From positions 1 through 56,488 of the forward strand of contig NZ_JACYXK010000012.1 in assembly GCF_014842975.1 (NCBI RefSeq): 56,488 nt of DNA. Reading direction: 5' to 3'. Each line of letters starts with the position of its first letter. The stretch's first letter is position 1. This DNA is from Rhodanobacter sp. DHB23 (GTDB lineage: Bacteria; Pseudomonadota; Gammaproteobacteria; Xanthomonadales; Rhodanobacteraceae). The notes below the pieces were generated by a model. It saw only the letters and a list, made by a program, of their open reading frames with translations. It was not told the origin of the DNA and did not search any database. Position numbers and translations under genes: made by a program. Positions 43,881 to 52,214 of the stretch are shown in pieces.

Positions 43881-44896
43881 AGCATGAGTACGGTGCTGCT
43901 GTCTTCGGGTTTCCCGCGGGCCGCATCGCGCTGTTCGCTCCAGGCATCCTGCAGGCGCCGGCGCACCACGTCGAAGCGGGTGACTGCGTCCTTGCGGTCG
44001 GGAAACGCCCGGCTGTTCTCCGCCTGCAAGGCGAGCATGCGGCTGTCCTGCATGGCGACCCTGCGGATGAAGGGCCATACGAATGCCCGCACCGCCCAGG
44101 CCGGGACGCGCCGGCCGTCGAGGTGCAACATGCCGATCAGGCGTGTGCGGTCGTGCGTTTCCGGGCTGAAATGCATGGAGATGCAGGTGCGGCTGCCGTT
44201 GCGGTAGTGGTAATGGATCTGCGCCGTGCCGGGCATGCTGAAGGTGGAGCGCTCGGTTTCGCGGGGCGACTCGAACAGACGGTAGAGCAGGCCCGACTGC
44301 GTGCTTGCCCCGGCGTAATCCACCTCGAAGCCCTCCGCATGGGCACGCAGGCGTACGTCGACAGCCTGCCGAGCGCCCTTGCGACGCACGAGGCCCGTGT
44401 GCACGAAATGCGTGTGCAGTGGATCGAGCACGTTTTCCAGCGCGTCCACGATGTGCGCGTGCCACGTGGTCTGCCACAGGAATCGCCGGTTCTCCGGCGC
44501 GAGCATGCGGGCATGCGCGGGAATGTCCTCGTCGCCCGTCGCGGCAAGGCGCGCCCAGACCAGGCCATCGTGCTCGACGACCGGGACCGTTTGCGCGCGT
44601 ACGCCCGGGATGCAGCCGCCGGGCGGAGCGCCGGGCAATTCGCGCAGCGCACCTTGCGCATCGAAACGCCAGCCGTGGTACGGGCATTGCAGCGTGCCCT
44701 CGACCACGCGGCCTTGGGAGAGCGGCGCGTGGCGGTGCGGGCAGCGGTCCTGGAAACCGGTCACGAGCTGTCCATCGAGTCGCGCAAGCACGATGGGGCG
44801 GTCCAGCAACATGACCCTGACCGGCTTGCGTCCGACCCTGGCCGACAGCGCCACGGCAAACCAGCGGCGATCCAGGTGCGAGGCCCACGCGCTCAT
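43877..44896 (-). CDS. Rieske non-haem iron oxygenase
   Basis: 339 residues from ATG 44896, four-base overlap with the gene before it. Rieske [2Fe-2S] motif C52-P-H54 ... C71-P-Y-H74. Mononuclear iron site N155-x2-D158-x2-H161-x4-H166 (ENVLDPLHTHFVH). This single-component style resembles oxygenases acting in secondary metabolism (for example PrnD-like or VanA-like proteins). It needs an electron donor reductase, none of which is nearby. Last gene of the seven-gene operon, so it probably makes a late hydroxylation, demethylation or N-oxygenation. The substrate is unknown. Confidence 0.88.
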   Translation of the reverse strand: MSAWASHLDRRWFAVALSARVGRKPVRVMLLDRPIVLARLDGQLVTGFQDRCPHRHAPLSQGRVVEGTLQCPYHGWRFDAQGALRELPGAPPGGCIPGVRAQTVPVVEHDGLVWARLAATGDEDIPAHARMLAPENRRFLWQTTWHAHIVDALENVLDPLHTHFVHTGLVRRKGARQAVDVRLRAHAEGFEVDYAGASTQSGLLYRLFESPRETERSTFSMPGTAQIHYHYRNGSRTCISMHFSPETHDRTRLIGMLHLDGRRVPAWAVRAFVWPFIRRVAMQDSRMLALQAENSRAFPDRKDAVTRFDVVRRRLQDAWSEQRDAARGKPEDSSTVLML

Positions 44897-46008
44897 AGTT
44901 TGAATCTCCGCATGATGGGGATGCCGACGTTGCGCGCCAGCCAGCCCAGCGCGTGGATCGCCCTGCGCCTGCCGGCAGGGAGATGCCCCGCGAACACGAC
45001 GCTGTATTCGATGGCCGGCCGCGCGCCGCGTTGGCGCTTGAAGTGCGCGACGCCGGCACTGAGGTTGACCAGGCACTGCCGGTGGAGGGCCTCGCGCAAC
45101 ACGCAGGCGGCCAGCCGGCGGTAAAGGCCCAGCGACTGCGGCAACCGGGTGTCGTAGCCAACGATGGGCGAAGTGATCAGGTTGCCGAAGCCGAACAGGC
45201 CGGACACGCCCTGCAGTACGCCGTCGCTGCCGCGCAGGCCGAACAGTTGCAGGAGGCCCGCGTCGCTCCACGCCTTGATCCATGTGTGCCGGTATTGCGG
45301 ATTGAGCGCGGAGTACTTGTGGATATAGAGGTCGGCGTACAGTTGCTCGGCACGCACGAAATCCTCGTCGCCAACCGTTATCTGCTCGCAGGCCGGGCCG
45401 CCTTCGCGCCGCAGCAGGGCAAGATCGCGCTTCAGGTCGGCGTGTCGCCGGGCCAGTTCGGCGACGTTCTCGAACAGGTAGACCTGACGGCTCGGCAGCA
45501 ATACGCCTCCGCGCGCCGCCAGTGCCTCCAGCCAGTCGGCATGATGCAGTTCGTTGAGGGAGCGGAACCAGACGGCATGCCCGGGCCAGCGCGAAATCGC
45601 CTCGTCGATGGCCTGGTCGATGGCGACGTCCTGCAATCGCGGGTAGCTGTTGGTCGAAACCAGCCAGTTGTTGATCGCGACCGCGCGGTCGATCTCGGCA
45701 CGCTGCAGCAACGTCCCCGTGCAGCGGACAAGCCCGTTCAACGGCGCGGTCAGCGCGGGACGGCCAAGCCGCGCCGTCTCCACCTGCGCGTAACTGCAAT
45801 AGGTGGTGTATGGCGAGCAGACCCAGGCGTTGCCGGCCTCGGCATGGTTGATGGTGACGGGCAGGCATGCTTCTCCCGCCTGCACCGAGTCGACGCGGGT
45901 GCGTACGTTCCGGATGAACGCTTCGCTGGATGACTGCCGGTGTATCCGCAAGAACGATGCGGACCTGGCGTTGAATTCGTCCAGTGCGACGCAGGGCAGT
46001 GCGCTCAT
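44893..46008 (-). CDS. GNAT/FemAB-like protein of unknown substrate
   Basis: 371 residues from ATG 46008, overlapping both neighbours by four bases. No signal peptide or membrane segment. The C-terminal half (about 225-350) has VRAEQLYADLYIHKYSALNP, LFGLRGSDGVLQGVSGLFGF and LYRRLAACVLREALHRQCLV followed by NLSAG, the strand-helix order of GNAT-like (BioF2/FemAB-type) domains. Such enzymes add an acyl or aminoacyl group to an amine. The assignment rests on pattern only. In the operon it could join the activated acyl product and the amine made ready by the ATP-grasp enzyme. Confidence 0.65.
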   Translation of the reverse strand: MSALPCVALDEFNARSASFLRIHRQSSSEAFIRNVRTRVDSVQAGEACLPVTINHAEAGNAWVCSPYTTYCSYAQVETARLGRPALTAPLNGLVRCTGTLLQRAEIDRAVAINNWLVSTNSYPRLQDVAIDQAIDEAISRWPGHAVWFRSLNELHHADWLEALAARGGVLLPSRQVYLFENVAELARRHADLKRDLALLRREGGPACEQITVGDEDFVRAEQLYADLYIHKYSALNPQYRHTWIKAWSDAGLLQLFGLRGSDGVLQGVSGLFGFGNLITSPIVGYDTRLPQSLGLYRRLAACVLREALHRQCLVNLSAGVAHFKRQRGARPAIEYSVVFAGHLPAGRRRAIHALGWLARNVGIPIMRRFKL

Positions 46009-47168
46009 GGCGTATCCAGCGCCTCGCCGTCCCATTCGGTGTCGCGCGTGGATGCCTGCCGCATGCTGCAGCGCTGCCGTGCGGCGATATGGGCGTACGA
46101 GGCCAGGTCGAGCAGCCCGCCCAGCAGCGGCATGCGATCGCCTGCGACGGCGATGACGTCGCGGGCTTGGCGAAAGTCGCGCCACCACTCGCGAAGCGGG
46201 CGCCGCCGCAGGGGATGCCAGATGCCGGCGGCAAGCATCACGGCCGCGATCATGCGCATCTCGCGCGTGCCCGGCCTGACGCAGTCGACCGCTTCCCCCA
46301 TCAGGGCCGCCGGCAAGGCATCGTCCGGCGCGAAAAGGTGCACGCCGCTGATCGCGCGCGGGTTGCATTCCAGCACCTGAAGCTCGCCTTGCCCGGATAC
46401 GATCCAGTCGAACGAGAGTTGCCCGGTGTAGTCGATCTTCTGCGCGAAGCGGGCGACGAAGGCCTCGATGCCCGGCGTATCGCAAATCTCGAACACGTAA
46501 CTGGAGCTGGCGTCGATGCGGTAGCTGGGTCGATAGGTCACGTGGGCGCATAAGCGTCCGCGGTCGACGACGCTGTAGGAGCACAGCTCTTGTCCGCGGC
46601 AGAACGATTGCACCACCCATGGGACATCGAGTTCGAATGGCTTCGCGTCGCGTGGCACGCCATCGGGATAGAGGCGCACGTGCACGCCGAAGCGCGAAAA
46701 TTCCGGCTTGATCGCGACTGGCCGGCCGCCGGCCCAATCGCGAGCTTCATCGATGCCGTTCACGAGGGCGCTGTCCGGAACGACGGCCCCGCAATGCCTT
46801 GCTGCTTCCAGGAAGCGCCACTTGCTGTGCAGCATGGCGAGTTTGCCGAAGTCGTCCACCAGCACGCGCACGTGCGACGGCAACGCCGGGCGGACACGCG
46901 CCAGGTAGAACACCTCCTCGCAGGTCGGGATCACCAGGTCGATGCCATGGGTTTCGATCGTGCGGTTCAATGCATGCGCGTATTCGCGTATGCCATACCG
47001 CGCCGACGGCAGCACGGCATGATCGTGCGCGGCGCGCGACCAGCTCGCCATGCGGCAAGGCACGCTGTCGCCGATGACCACCTGCCATCCTTGCGCCGCG
47101 AAGCGCCTGGCGTGATCGAGCGCCACCGGCGAGCGTCCGCCGAGCACGAGCACTTTACGCATCGGCAT
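46005..47168 (-). CDS. ATP-grasp ligase
   Basis: 387 residues from ATG 47168 (MPMRKVLVLGG; ATG 47162 also possible), overlapping the preceding gene by 14 bp. N-terminal Rossmann-like preATP-grasp part (VLVLGGRSPVALDHARRFAA, LVIPTCEEVFYLARV). ATP-grasp core: K154 in VAIKPEFSRFGVHV, VPWVVQSFCRGQELCSYSVV, and Mg-binding LQVLECNPRAISGVHLF. It belongs with carbamoyl-phosphate-synthetase/biotin-carboxylase-like ligases that form an amide or acyl-phosphate from a carboxylate. The C-terminal 60 residues (WWRDFRQARDVIAVAGDRMP) recall a tail seen in ATP-grasp proteins of lipid-linked clusters. Substrate unknown. Confidence 0.82.
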   Translation of the reverse strand: MPMRKVLVLGGRSPVALDHARRFAAQGWQVVIGDSVPCRMASWSRAAHDHAVLPSARYGIREYAHALNRTIETHGIDLVIPTCEEVFYLARVRPALPSHVRVLVDDFGKLAMLHSKWRFLEAARHCGAVVPDSALVNGIDEARDWAGGRPVAIKPEFSRFGVHVRLYPDGVPRDAKPFELDVPWVVQSFCRGQELCSYSVVDRGRLCAHVTYRPSYRIDASSSYVFEICDTPGIEAFVARFAQKIDYTGQLSFDWIVSGQGELQVLECNPRAISGVHLFAPDDALPAALMGEAVDCVRPGTREMRMIAAVMLAAGIWHPLRRRPLREWWRDFRQARDVIAVAGDRMPLLGGLLDLASYAHIAARQRCSMRQASTRDTEWDGEALDTP

Positions 47169-48480
47169 GCCCCCGCGGTGCCGGAAGCCCTCGCACGCGC
47201 CTGCGCTTGCTGGCGAGGCCGTGCGCCGGCATGTCGCGGAACACGATGTCAGGCATGGCGATGCGCAAGGTCGCGAAGAGGGTTGCCAGGGCGGCAAGGA
47301 TGGCCTGTCGTCGGCGGTCGTCGGTGGCGGGTTCGGTGGCGATGCCCAGGATGTCCGCGTCGAGCTGCTCGACCTGGTAGTCCACGATGGACGGGTCGGC
47401 GTTGAGGATGGCGCGTGTCAGGCCGTCCGCGAAAACCGGCGATCGTCCGGATCGCGTTTCGTCATGCAGCCAAACCACGTCGTCCTCGCGCCCCTCGATG
47501 CGCTCCAGCGCGATGTGCTCCGATCCGCAAGGGCAGCGTGCCGCGCGTTCGACCAGGATGTCGTTGAGGCGGTAGCGGATCACCGGCTGAGTGAAGCGGT
47601 AAAGGTCGGTGACGATGGGCGCGAAGCGGCGTTGCGCGCGGTCGATCCAGTCGCGTTCGACGATGACGCAGTCCTCGTTGAGGTGGATCGTCCCGTATGC
47701 GCAGGTCTGGCCGAGAAAGCCTTCGGTGGCCTGGTAGATCTGCTCGATGCGCACGCCCCATGTCCGTTCCATCGACGCCTGATCCAGCGGATCGAGCACT
47801 TCCGCCGCCGATATGACGCGATGCGGTGCGATGCGGGCATCGCCCCGCTGCTGCTTCTGCGCCACCAGCGCCAGCGCCTGCGCAGGGCCGACCAGGATCG
47901 TCGGGGCGTAGTCCTGCAGTTGCTGCAGTACCGCCTCGAATGGCTGCAGCAGGTCGATGTAACGGAATTGCAGCCGCGCACCGCCAATCGTGTCGTAGAG
48001 GTTGCTGCCGGCGCGCAGCAGCAACGCCACGCGTGCACGCGCCAGCAGCCCTTCCGGCAGCAGCTTGGCGAGCATGGTCGCGGCCCAGCGTTGGCGTTCG
48101 CCGTTGCTGGCCAGGAATACGCCGCGGGCACCGGAGGTGCCGGTGGACAAGCCGACGCTGACGTCGCCAAGGGCGGGCCGGAAATCGCGCGTGCGTTCCG
48201 CCCGTTCTGCCAGCGCGCAGGCTTGCGACAGCGTGATGCCGGCCGTGTTGATCGTGTCGAAGTGGCGCATCCACGCACGCTTTTCCATCAATGGCCACTG
48301 TTCCAGCGGAAGGCTCCGGCAGGGCGCATAAAACGCCGAAGCGTCGGCGACGCGTGTGCGCATCGCCTGCCAGCGGCGTTGCTGGTGCGCCAGGATCTGT
48401 TCTCGCGTGCGCAGCTTCTGCAGCCGGCGGGCGTGCAGGTATTTCAGTGCCACGCCCATCGTGTCCGTCCATCGGCTCAT
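47155..48480 (-). CDS. F390-synthetase-like adenylate-forming enzyme
   Basis: 441 residues from ATG 48480 (ATGA overlap with the MBL gene). Member of the PaaK/coenzyme-F390-synthetase side of the adenylate-forming superfamily: ATP loop VGLSTGTSGARGVFL (109-123), IEQIYQATEGFLGQTCAYGT (A5-like), TQPVIRYRLNDILVE (A7-like, Tyr/Asp), and a CPCG pair in ERAARCPCGSEHIAL as in PaaK relatives. The C-terminal lid is short. I recall a family named F390 synthetase-related protein that travels with KAS III and MBL proteins. It probably activates a carboxylic acid as acyl-AMP; no carrier protein is encoded here. Confidence 0.8.
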   Translation of the reverse strand: MSRWTDTMGVALKYLHARRLQKLRTREQILAHQQRRWQAMRTRVADASAFYAPCRSLPLEQWPLMEKRAWMRHFDTINTAGITLSQACALAERAERTRDFRPALGDVSVGLSTGTSGARGVFLASNGERQRWAATMLAKLLPEGLLARARVALLLRAGSNLYDTIGGARLQFRYIDLLQPFEAVLQQLQDYAPTILVGPAQALALVAQKQQRGDARIAPHRVISAAEVLDPLDQASMERTWGVRIEQIYQATEGFLGQTCAYGTIHLNEDCVIVERDWIDRAQRRFAPIVTDLYRFTQPVIRYRLNDILVERAARCPCGSEHIALERIEGREDDVVWLHDETRSGRSPVFADGLTRAILNADPSIVDYQVEQLDADILGIATEPATDDRRRQAILAALATLFATLRIAMPDIVFRDMPAHGLASKRRRVRGLPAPRGHADA

Positions 48481-49304
48481 CGTGGGCTGTGCTCCTCGCA
48501 GTGCGATGGGACGATGCGCAGGTCCGGCTCGGACTGCCGCAGCTTCTGCAGGCGCGCCAGCGTGGCAAGGTACGCTGGCGTGTCGCCCAGCCATGACGTC
48601 ACGACGGAGGGCGGCGGGACGCCATCGAGCAAGGCGCGGGACGACCATGCCGCATCGGCAATCAGGAATACCTGTCCGTCGTCCGGGGTGTGGAACAGCA
48701 GGCCGTAGTGTCCGGCTGCGTGGCCAGGCAAGGGAATGGCCAGCACGCTGCCGTCGGACCACAGGTCGTAGCCGGTTCCGAATGCGGCGAAGGAGCCGGC
48801 GAGGGCGATGCGCGGAAGTTCTTCGATCCATCGCACGCGCTGCGGGAAGTCGGTCGGCAACAGGGCGGGAAGCAGTCCGCGGCGCAAGGCGCCAAGCCGG
48901 CCGCGCGCCTGCAGGTCGTTCCAGGCCTCCCGCGAGCAGAGGATGGTGGAGTGCGGAAAGTCATGCAGTCCGCCGATGTGGTCGCCATGCAGGTGCGAGA
49001 GCATCACGGTGGCCAGGTGGCGTACGTCGATGCCATCGCGGGCGAGCTGGTCGCGCAGGCTTTCCGTTTCGTCCAGGCGTGGCGGCGTTACCGTGCGGTA
49101 GAGCCGTTCCGGCAGATGGCGCGTCGCATCGAAGAAATGCCGCGAGTAGCCGGTGTCGAACAGCATGGCGCCATGTGCCGGATGGCGCAGCAGGAAGGCG
49201 AGGGCGGGGAAGCGCGCCATCTTCCACATGCCGCCGCGCCGCGTGCCGCATTGCGGATGCATGCAGTGGCCGGCTTCGTAGGTGCGCCACTCAATGTGCG
49301 TCAT
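48477..49304 (-). CDS. MBL-fold metallo-hydrolase (lactonase-like)
   Basis: 275 residues from ATG 49304 (14-bp overlap with the epimerase gene). Metallo-beta-lactamase fold: H104-L-H106-G-D108-H109 in MLSHLHGDHIGGL, later metal ligands in LPGHAAGHYG and FLIADAAW, and PSHCEEH at the end. The N-terminal pattern (LFDTGYSRHF) and the HxHxDH loop resemble N-acyl-homoserine lactonases and other thioester/lactone hydrolases. In this operon a thioesterase or lactone-forming/opening role on the KAS III product is likely, but not shown. Confidence 0.85.
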   Translation of the reverse strand: MTHIEWRTYEAGHCMHPQCGTRRGGMWKMARFPALAFLLRHPAHGAMLFDTGYSRHFFDATRHLPERLYRTVTPPRLDETESLRDQLARDGIDVRHLATVMLSHLHGDHIGGLHDFPHSTILCSREAWNDLQARGRLGALRRGLLPALLPTDFPQRVRWIEELPRIALAGSFAAFGTGYDLWSDGSVLAIPLPGHAAGHYGLLFHTPDDGQVFLIADAAWSSRALLDGVPPPSVVTSWLGDTPAYLATLARLQKLRQSEPDLRIVPSHCEEHSPR

Positions 49305-50286
49305 GTGTGCTCCACCACTGGCTGAAACGCCGGATGCCTTCGTCGATGGAGACGCGCGGCCGGTAGCCGAGTACGCGCCGCGCATGCGAAATATCCAGGG
49401 TTTGCGCATAACCGAGCACGCCGACGCCGTAGCGGCTCAGCCGGGGTTCGGGTTGTCCGGGCCGCAGGCGGGCCGCGCCTTCTGCCAGCGCGCCCAGCAT
49501 CACCGCGGCACGGCGTGGCAGGCGCACGGTCCGCACCTTCATGTCCAGCGAGGCGAACAGCCGGTCCAGCAGTTCGCGTACCGGCATGGGTTCGCCGTTG
49601 GTGATGTTGAACACCTGTGGTTCCGCGTGACGCGGGGAGACCAAGGCCGCGGCCGCGGCATCGGCGACATTGCCGACATAGGTCGTGTCGATCAGCACGC
49701 GACCGTCGCCGATCTGCGGAAACCAGCCGCGATTGGCCACGCGGAGTATGCGGGGGAAGATCGCCTGGTCGCCTTCGCCGAATACCGCGCGGGGACGCAG
49801 GACGACGCGCGACATGCGGGCATATCGCGCGTCGGCGACGCATTGTTCGGATTGCCATTTCGATTCCGCATAGGCGTTGATCCAGCGCCTGGGCGGCACG
49901 AAAGCTTCGGGAATGTCGAATTGATCCGCCAGGCGGAAATAGATGCTGGGCGATGACAAATGCACGAAGCGTTCGACGCCGGCCTGGTCCGCGGCCTCCA
50001 GCAGGCGCCGGGTGGCCTGCACATTGGCGCGCTGGAAGGCTTCACGCGGCCCCCAGGGCGAGGAGAGCGCGGCACAGTGCACCACGGCGTGGCGGCTCGC
50101 AACGAGGTTTCCCAGCGGGTCGCTGGCGATGTCCGCCGTATCGACCGCAATCGGCGTGCCCGCGAACACGGCCAGCCGCGACCTGTTGCGGCCGATCGCA
50201 AGTACGTCGTGGCCCCCGGCCGAAAGCGCGTGGGCGACGTGCGAACCGATGAAGCCCGATGCGCCGGTGACGAGTACGCGTGCCAT
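49291..50286 (-). CDS. NAD(P)-dependent epimerase/dehydratase family oxidoreductase (3-beta-HSD/OleD-like)
   Basis: 331 residues from ATG 50286, one base after the KAS III stop. Extended SDR: cofactor loop VTGASGFIGSHVAHAL (6-21), Tyr/Lys catalytic pair in INAYAESKWQSEQ, substrate region RPRAVFGEGDQAIFPRILRV, VLIDTTYVGNVADAAAAALV, C-terminal DISHARRVLGYRPRVSIDEG. The subgroup holds 3-beta-hydroxysteroid dehydrogenases and OleD, the reductase that turns a 2-alkyl-3-ketoacid into the hydroxy acid after OleA condensation. With KAS III just upstream, reduction of a beta-keto intermediate is the natural guess. Confidence 0.85.
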   Translation of the reverse strand: MARVLVTGASGFIGSHVAHALSAGGHDVLAIGRNRSRLAVFAGTPIAVDTADIASDPLGNLVASRHAVVHCAALSSPWGPREAFQRANVQATRRLLEAADQAGVERFVHLSSPSIYFRLADQFDIPEAFVPPRRWINAYAESKWQSEQCVADARYARMSRVVLRPRAVFGEGDQAIFPRILRVANRGWFPQIGDGRVLIDTTYVGNVADAAAAALVSPRHAEPQVFNITNGEPMPVRELLDRLFASLDMKVRTVRLPRRAAVMLGALAEGAARLRPGQPEPRLSRYGVGVLGYAQTLDISHARRVLGYRPRVSIDEGIRRFSQWWSTHDAH

Positions 50287-50287
50287 G

Positions 50288-51283
50288 TCAGTAAACGAGG
50301 ATGGTGCCGCCGAACGACAGGCCGGCGCCCGAGCCGACCAGCGCAATGGTGTCGCCACGCCGGACCCTGCCGGAGGTGACGGCGTGGTGCAGCGCCACCG
50401 GAATCGAGGCCGCCATCTGGTTGCCGCGCTCGGCCAGCACGCGCACCAGTTTTCCCGCGGGCAGCCCGAGCAGGGCTTCCAGATGCGCGAGCGCCTTGGC
50501 GCTGGCCTGGTGCGGGACGATGCGGTCGATTTCGTGTAGCTGGATTTTGGCGCAGGCAAGCAGGCGTTCGAGAAAGGCCGGCAGCCGCTGCGCGGCCATG
50601 CGATAGGTGTGCCGGCCATTCATCTCGAAACAGGCGCCATCGAGAAATGCCTGCATGTCCTGGCGCGGCCGGATGCGCGTCCCGCCGGAGCGCACCTGGC
50701 ACAGCTCCGCGCCGGCCGAGTAGGTTTCAAAATGCGCCCCCTTGATGCCGGCACGGCTTTGCGCCGCGGCCGGGCCGATCACCACGGCGCCCGCGCCATC
50801 GCCGAACAGCATGCATGTTTCCGCATCCTCCTCGCGCAGGCCGGCCGACGCGATTTCGCTGGAAACGATCAGCACGTGGCGATAGCGCCCTGCCGCAACG
50901 GCCAGGCTCATGGTGTCCAGCGCAGCGAGGAAACTGAGGCAGGTGGCGTTGACGTCGAACGCGGGGACGCCGCTTTCGCCGAGGCCGAGCTGGCGCTGGA
51001 TCAGCGCGGCCGAACAGGGAATCGCCTGTTCCATCACGCTGCATGCCGACACGATGCAGTCGAGCTGGTTCGCCTGCAGTCCCGCCGCCGCCAGCGCGGA
51101 TTGCGCCGCGCGTGCGGCCATCAGCGAGGTGGTTTCGTGATCCGCGGCGTAATGGCGGCACTCGATGCCGGCGTGACGGAGCGTCCAGCCGGCGGGTTTG
51201 TTCCAGCGGATGTCGAGCGTCGAGGAGTCCACGCGATGGCTGGGCAGGTACTCGCCCGTGCCGAGGATCTGCACCGATAGCAT
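50288..51283 (-). CDS. Beta-ketoacyl-ACP synthase III-like condensing enzyme
   Basis: 331 residues from ATG 51283, with AAGGGAG upstream. Thiolase-fold KAS III: catalytic Cys115 in VNATCLSFLAALD, His258 in IVPHQASAKAL, Asn288 in ERGNQMAASIPVAL, and the closing GSGAGLSFGGTIL loop. The triad Cys-His-Asn is complete, so decarboxylative (or OleA-like) Claisen condensation is expected. It lacks the usual FabH signature around the active site (GACAGF), suggesting a specialised substrate. First gene of the operon; an inverted-repeat operator candidate and a divergent HTH regulator lie upstream. Confidence 0.9.
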   Translation of the reverse strand: MLSVQILGTGEYLPSHRVDSSTLDIRWNKPAGWTLRHAGIECRHYAADHETTSLMAARAAQSALAAAGLQANQLDCIVSACSVMEQAIPCSAALIQRQLGLGESGVPAFDVNATCLSFLAALDTMSLAVAAGRYRHVLIVSSEIASAGLREEDAETCMLFGDGAGAVVIGPAAAQSRAGIKGAHFETYSAGAELCQVRSGGTRIRPRQDMQAFLDGACFEMNGRHTYRMAAQRLPAFLERLLACAKIQLHEIDRIVPHQASAKALAHLEALLGLPAGKLVRVLAERGNQMAASIPVALHHAVTSGRVRRGDTIALVGSGAGLSFGGTILVY

Positions 51284-51445
51284 GTGAATCGACTCCCTTC
51301 CGTGTTTGCCGGCATGGAGCGCCGGCATGTGGAGCCACCTTGCGCCAAGCGCGCGCCAGCAGGCAATGCCGCCGTTCCAGACGACGATGACGCGAGCCGT
51401 GCGGTATCGAATGATGATACTTTGTGTGGAATCGGTATCAAGAGC
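51284..51445. promoter_or_regulatory. Divergent control region with candidate operator
   Basis: GTATC-GAATGAT-GATAC (51404-51420) is an inverted repeat with 5-bp arms, and GGTATC recurs at 51434-51439 just before the regulator start. GCCGGCATG also repeats directly (51308-51316 and 51321-51329) in the leader of the leftward operon. The region separates the KAS III operon from the HTH regulator, so autoregulation through the GTATC sites is plausible. No strong sigma70 boxes stand out. Confidence 0.45.
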
Positions 51446-52201
51446 ATGGACATGTCGGCTTCCGCCATTCTCGTGCAGGCCATCCGCGGCGAGTTGCGCC
51501 ATCGCGGCATGACATATCGCGAGCTTGCCGCCCGGCTTGGGGTGAGCGAACCCACCATCAAGCGCGACCTCAGTCGTGGCGGCTTCAGCTTGCAGCGGCT
51601 CGATGGCATTTGCGAGCTGCTGGGCCTGAGCCTGGAAGACCTGATCCGCAACGAACGTTCCGCTCCGGCCGCGGTAACCGAGCTCAGCCGAAAGCAGGAG
51701 TCGGCCCTGGTCGCCGACCCCAAGCTGCTGCTGACGACCTATCTCATCCTCAACAACTGGCGCTTCGACGAAATCAGGGCGACTTTCAGGGTCGATGAAA
51801 ACGAACTGGTTTCGCTGTTGCTGAAGCTCGATGCGCTGGAGATCATCGACTATCGCCCGCCCACCCGCATCCGCAAGCTCACCGCGCGCAACTTTTCATG
51901 GCGCAAGGACGGACCGGTGCACCGCTATTTCGTCGCGCGCGTGCTGCCCGAGTTTTTCGACGAGAGCTTCGGTGGCGCAAGCGACGCGTTTCATTTCGTC
52001 GGCGCGACGCTGTCGGAGGGCTCGCGGCTACGCCTGCAGGCCTCGATGGCCCGATTGATCGAGGAGTTCGAGCAATTGGCGCGCGCGGATGCGCGGCTTC
52101 CATTGAGCGCCCGCGACGGGTGCGGTGCGCTGATCGCCTTCCGTCGTTGGGAATTCTCGGAATTTACCCATCTTCGGCGGCGCCGCGCGTCTCCCGATTG
52201 A
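51446..52201 (+). CDS. HTH-type transcriptional regulator
   Basis: 251 residues from ATG 51446 (AAGAGC before it; the frame is open further left, but that is promoter DNA). Cro/C1-type helix-turn-helix at about 23-45 (MTYRELAARLGVSEPTIKRD, with recognition helix EPTIKRDLSRG) and a second helical pair through LEDLIRN. The remaining 180 residues form an unrecognised ligand or dimer domain (NNWRFDEIRATFRVDENELV, FRRWEFSEFTHLRRRR). Divergent from the biosynthetic operon by 162 bp, so it most likely controls it and itself. Confidence 0.82.
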   Translation: MDMSASAILVQAIRGELRHRGMTYRELAARLGVSEPTIKRDLSRGGFSLQRLDGICELLGLSLEDLIRNERSAPAAVTELSRKQESALVADPKLLLTTYLILNNWRFDEIRATFRVDENELVSLLLKLDALEIIDYRPPTRIRKLTARNFSWRKDGPVHRYFVARVLPEFFDESFGGASDAFHFVGATLSEGSRLRLQASMARLIEEFEQLARADARLPLSARDGCGALIAFRRWEFSEFTHLRRRRASPD

Positions 52202-52214
52202 GCGTCGAGCCGGT

